64,000 nt of DNA from assembly GCF_018614615.1 (NCBI RefSeq), contig NZ_JAGGOK010000016.1:1-64000 (forward strand). The letters are read 5' to 3'. A program made the position numbers and the translations under genes. Source of the stretch: Streptomyces sp. ISL-100. Lineage in GTDB: Bacteria > Actinomycetota > Actinomycetes > Streptomycetales > Streptomycetaceae. The first letter of the stretch is position 1, and every line of letters starts with the position of its first letter. A model generated the notes under the pieces. That model was not told where the DNA came from. It did no database searches and was given only the letters and a program-made list of their open reading frames with translations. Of this stretch, positions 61,974-64,000 are shown one piece after another.

Positions 61974-63020
61974 TTACGGCCGGGGTGGGTTGGTGGCGGG
62001 TATCGGCTGAAGAGCGCCCAGGACCCACGGCATTTTCTTCCTGTGGGTGACGATGAACACCGGCACGCCGTTGTCCTCGCATTCGAGGACCAGGGCCCGG
62101 CCGTCGTAGTCGGGGTGGGCGGGATCCGTCCAGTAGGGCGGACGGACGCGGAGCGGGGTCAGACTGTGCGGCGCCTCACGACGGAAGAAGGCGCCGGTCG
62201 GGTCAGGTGTCGACGCCAGACAGCCGGGCCCGGCCACCAGGTATCCACCACTGCCCGCATAAGGGATCTCGCCCAGGATCATGCCCAGGAAGCACTGTTC
62301 AGTGGCAGGCACGGACGGCGTCAAAGCGATGGTGTCGTCCCCGCGCTGGCGCCGCCACAGGACCAGGGCTGCCACCGAGCAGCCGGCCAGGACCACGGGG
62401 GTGCACAGTGCGACGAAACGAAGTGCCGCCCCGGGGCTGTCGGTGGGCCACGTGGCTGCCGCCCCGATCCCCGTGAGGCAGAGCGCACCCACGAGCGGGA
62501 CACCGAGCTGCCAGGGGGATGCCCTGACCGAGACGTGAGAGCGCCGCGCCCACCAGTACCAGCACCACAGATAGGCCAGCCCCTGGAAGCCGATGGCGAG
62601 GCCCCAGGCGCAGAAGAGCTTGTAGTCGCCGCGCGGGTCAGCGGTCGTATACCGGCGCGCGGACTCGAAGTCGACGTACCGGATCTGTCCCCGCCAGTAT
62701 GTGACTTCGACGGTTCCTCCCACGTGGGCGATCGGGGGCTCCTGCGGACTGCCCTTGAAACGGGTACGGCTGGATGTCCCGTCCGCCTTTGCGACGTACA
62801 ACCAGTACGAGGACGACTTCCGTCTCTTCAGGGGCTCGGTCCGGTCGATGCGCGCTGCGACAGTCCACAGACAGTCGTCGTCACGGTCGCCCGGCGCGCA
62901 GCTGACGGCGGCCTTGAAGGCGCGTTCCTGGTCGAGCGCGCCACTCATGGTGACCAGCAACAGCCACGCCGCCACCAGCACGCACACGGAGCCCATCCCC
63001 GCAGCGAGGCGCCTCGCCAT
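61974..63020 (-). CDS. Membrane protein framed by inverted repeats
   Basis: A 348-residue protein from MARRLAAGMGSVCVLVAAWL. After the first membrane helix comes an extracellular domain (about residues 25-120: VSCAPGDRDDDCLWTVAARI; VEVTYWRGQIRYVDF), then helices around FCAWGLAIGFQGLAYLWCWY, GVPLVGALCLTGIGAAAT and FVALCTPVVLAGCSVAALVL, and a cytoplasmic C-terminal domain. GTG 63062 and ATG 63113 are alternative starts. The stop lies 10 bp inside the left inverted repeat. It resembles DUF3592-like streptomycete membrane proteins; the function is unknown. Confidence 0.72.
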   Translation of the reverse strand: MARRLAAGMGSVCVLVAAWLLLVTMSGALDQERAFKAAVSCAPGDRDDDCLWTVAARIDRTEPLKRRKSSSYWLYVAKADGTSSRTRFKGSPQEPPIAHVGGTVEVTYWRGQIRYVDFESARRYTTADPRGDYKLFCAWGLAIGFQGLAYLWCWYWWARRSHVSVRASPWQLGVPLVGALCLTGIGAAATWPTDSPGAALRFVALCTPVVLAGCSVAALVLWRRQRGDDTIALTPSVPATEQCFLGMILGEIPYAGSGGYLVAGPGCLASTPDPTGAFFRREAPHSLTPLRVRPPYWTDPAHPDYDGRALVLECEDNGVPVFIVTHRKKMPWVLGALQPIPATNPPRP

Positions 63021-63348
63021 ACGGATCTTCGGGTGGGGAACATCAGTCGTCGCCAGAGTCACTGGCACAGTATGCGGAGTGAAGAGGGAAGGGAACAGGG
63101 GTGATATGTGCACCCTTCAAGCGGTGCTTTTTGCCGAGAACTGGCAGTTGGCGTCGGGCCCGCGTGACCGAAACCACCACTTGACGCACTCCGACGTCTC
63201 CCGGATGGCCTGAAATGAGGCGAAAGGGATCTCTGCGTCGCCTTCTGCCGGGTTCGTATCGAACCGCTCCCGCCCGCGAGTGTCGAGCCGCCGCCTGCGA
63301 GCGTGGCCGCTCGCCCGGTCGGACCACCAACCCCTGGACGCCCTTCCA
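63021..63348. other. Upstream region of the membrane-protein gene
   Basis: Over 300 bp, with possible N-terminal extension codons up to 63113 and then no supported gene. No strong promoter hexamers were recognised. Confidence 0.4.
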
Positions 63349-63448
63349 CCCACCCACGCCAGCAACCTGCTTGGGGCCCAACCGATCACCGGTCGGGGTG
63401 GACGCCACACCGTCCCGAGTCCCCCCATTCAACTCATGCGTCCCACCC
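63349..63448. repeat. Right ~100-bp inverted repeat
   Basis: Inverted copy of 61865-61964 (about 94% identical by eye). The pair delimits a 1.58-kb unit holding one gene. Confidence 0.85.
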
Positions 63449-63537
63449 ACCTCTGGCGCAGACGCTGACGCAGGAGCCGACAGCCAGTGAGCTCGGCGGG
63501 GCGCCCGTCCGGCCCCCGCCCAACGCTCACCCCGCCC

Positions 63538-63687
63538 TCAGTGCCGCCGGCCCCGCAGCCGCCCCAGCAGCTGCCTCGCCTGGCTGCGCCTCCTGGGGTC
63601 GGACGCCGCGCGGCGTGCCTGTGCGATCGTTCGGCGCCCTTGCGGGCTGCGTGCGTACTGCTTGATCCGGCTGATGATGCCCGGCAT
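63538..63687 (-). CDS. Small conserved basic protein
   Basis: A 49-residue, strongly basic protein starting MPGIISRIKQYARSPQ and ending LLGRLRGRRH. The ATG follows GGAGGG with ideal spacing. Nearly all codons end in G/C. Small Arg-rich proteins with this pattern are common in Streptomyces; I recognise the type but no function. It may be nucleic-acid binding. It lies 90 bp beyond the right inverted repeat. Confidence 0.7.
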   Translation of the reverse strand: MPGIISRIKQYARSPQGRRTIAQARRAASDPRRRSQARQLLGRLRGRRH

Positions 63688-63847
63688 GGTCGGCCCTCCG
63701 TTCGCGGTGGTGGCACGTGGTGTGGCGTGCGTTTTGCTCTACGTACGCCGCTTACCCCATCTCGGGCGTTTAAGACCGGCCTACGGGTTCAGCTCTCGTC
63801 ACGGAACAGGCTCAACAGGCTCGTTCACGGCGACGTCGCCCCGCTCG

Positions 63848-63920
63848 TCAGAAGCCAGCGTCAGAAGCGAGCGTCAGAAGCGAGCGTCAGAAGCGAGCGT
63901 CAGAAGCGAGCCTCAGAAGC
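63848..63920. repeat. 13-bp tandem repeat array
   Basis: Five consecutive copies of TCAGAAGCGAGCG (first and last with one change) plus a partial sixth, just downstream (in transcription) of the minus-strand gene ending at 63922. The 160 bp before it hold no recognised gene. Confidence 0.85.
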
Positions 63921-63921
63921 C

Positions 63922-64000
63922 CTACGCCGGCCTCGTCGCCCCCGCGAACGGCATCTCGTCGATCGGCGCCACCCGGACCGGGGCGCCGGGGCGGGGGGCG
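63922..64000 (-). CDS. 3' end of a gene running off the window
   Basis: A minus-strand frame open from the window edge reads APRPGAPVRVAPIDEMPFAG and ends ATRPA with TAG at 63922-63924. Codons end mostly in G/C. Only 25 complete codons are visible, so the product cannot be identified. Confidence 0.45.
   Translation of the reverse strand, partial: APRPGAPVRVAPIDEMPFAGATRPA

Noticed and set aside
63848..63920. Reading the 13-bp tandem array as a CRISPR-like or iteron origin
   Set aside because: There are no spacers between units and no replication gene nearby.

Overview
The window is chromosomal DNA from a Streptomyces species. It is very GC-rich with strong G/C bias at third codon positions. 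It carries whiD next to bldM, groES-groEL1 under two CIRCE elements, a cluster of PknB-type kinases, and several regulator families typical of streptomycetes. Most of the window is conserved core chromosome, interrupted by accessory insertions.

Layout. 0-7.4 kb: alanine racemase, an alpha/beta hydrolase, the t6A tRNA-modification genes tsaE, tsaB, rimI and tsaD, and small conserved proteins, one of them behind a probable iron box. 7.5-10.6 kb: a methyltransferase and two tandem secreted polysaccharide deacetylases. 10.7-13 kb: groES-groEL1. 13-21.1 kb: a carbohydrate locus with a binding protein, two permeases, a 2-hydroxyacid dehydrogenase, a DeoR/LacI hybrid regulator and a divergent DUF2264 protein; TTCGATCA motifs at both promoters tie it into one regulon. 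21-23.6 kb: SDR, MOSC and LysR genes. 23.6-28.8 kb: developmental and purine genes whiD, bldM (with a sigma-BldN promoter), an ECF sigma factor, guaB and guaB3. 29-33 kb: a membrane protein, a UDP-sugar dehydrogenase homologue lacking its catalytic Cys, and glpD. 33-39.6 kb: kinase, pseudokinase, kinase. 39.7-43.2 kb: succinate-semialdehyde dehydrogenase and a GMC oxidoreductase. 43.3-45.7 kb: a sortase-type surface protein and chorismate mutase, the latter behind a Phe/Tyr-rich leader peptide and attenuator-like hairpin.

45.75-49.13 kb is an inserted element between aroQ and guaA. It is bounded by a perfect 22-bp direct repeat and holds a decayed tyrosine integrase plus cargo: an XRE/beta-sandwich regulator divergent from a three-gene operon (Cys-motif peptide, GRDP-like protein, SAM methyltransferase), with four GCGTCA boxes between them. 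This cargo is the best candidate for an undescribed system.

49-58 kb returns to core-like genes: guaA, Uma2, a class II aldolase, a TIG-like membrane protein, DoxX, and two divergent PspC proteins, one being a sensor kinase with its response regulator. 58-64 kb is a decaying accessory zone. It has a MerR gene and an ATPase gene each broken by an in-frame TAG, and a collapsed XRE-DUF5753/DUF397 pair. A membrane-protein gene there is framed by ~100-bp inverted repeats. A conserved 49-aa basic protein, a 13-bp tandem array and the 3' end of a further gene follow. No tRNA, rRNA or CRISPR array was recognised. All identifications come from reading the sequence and from memory of protein families; no database search was run.
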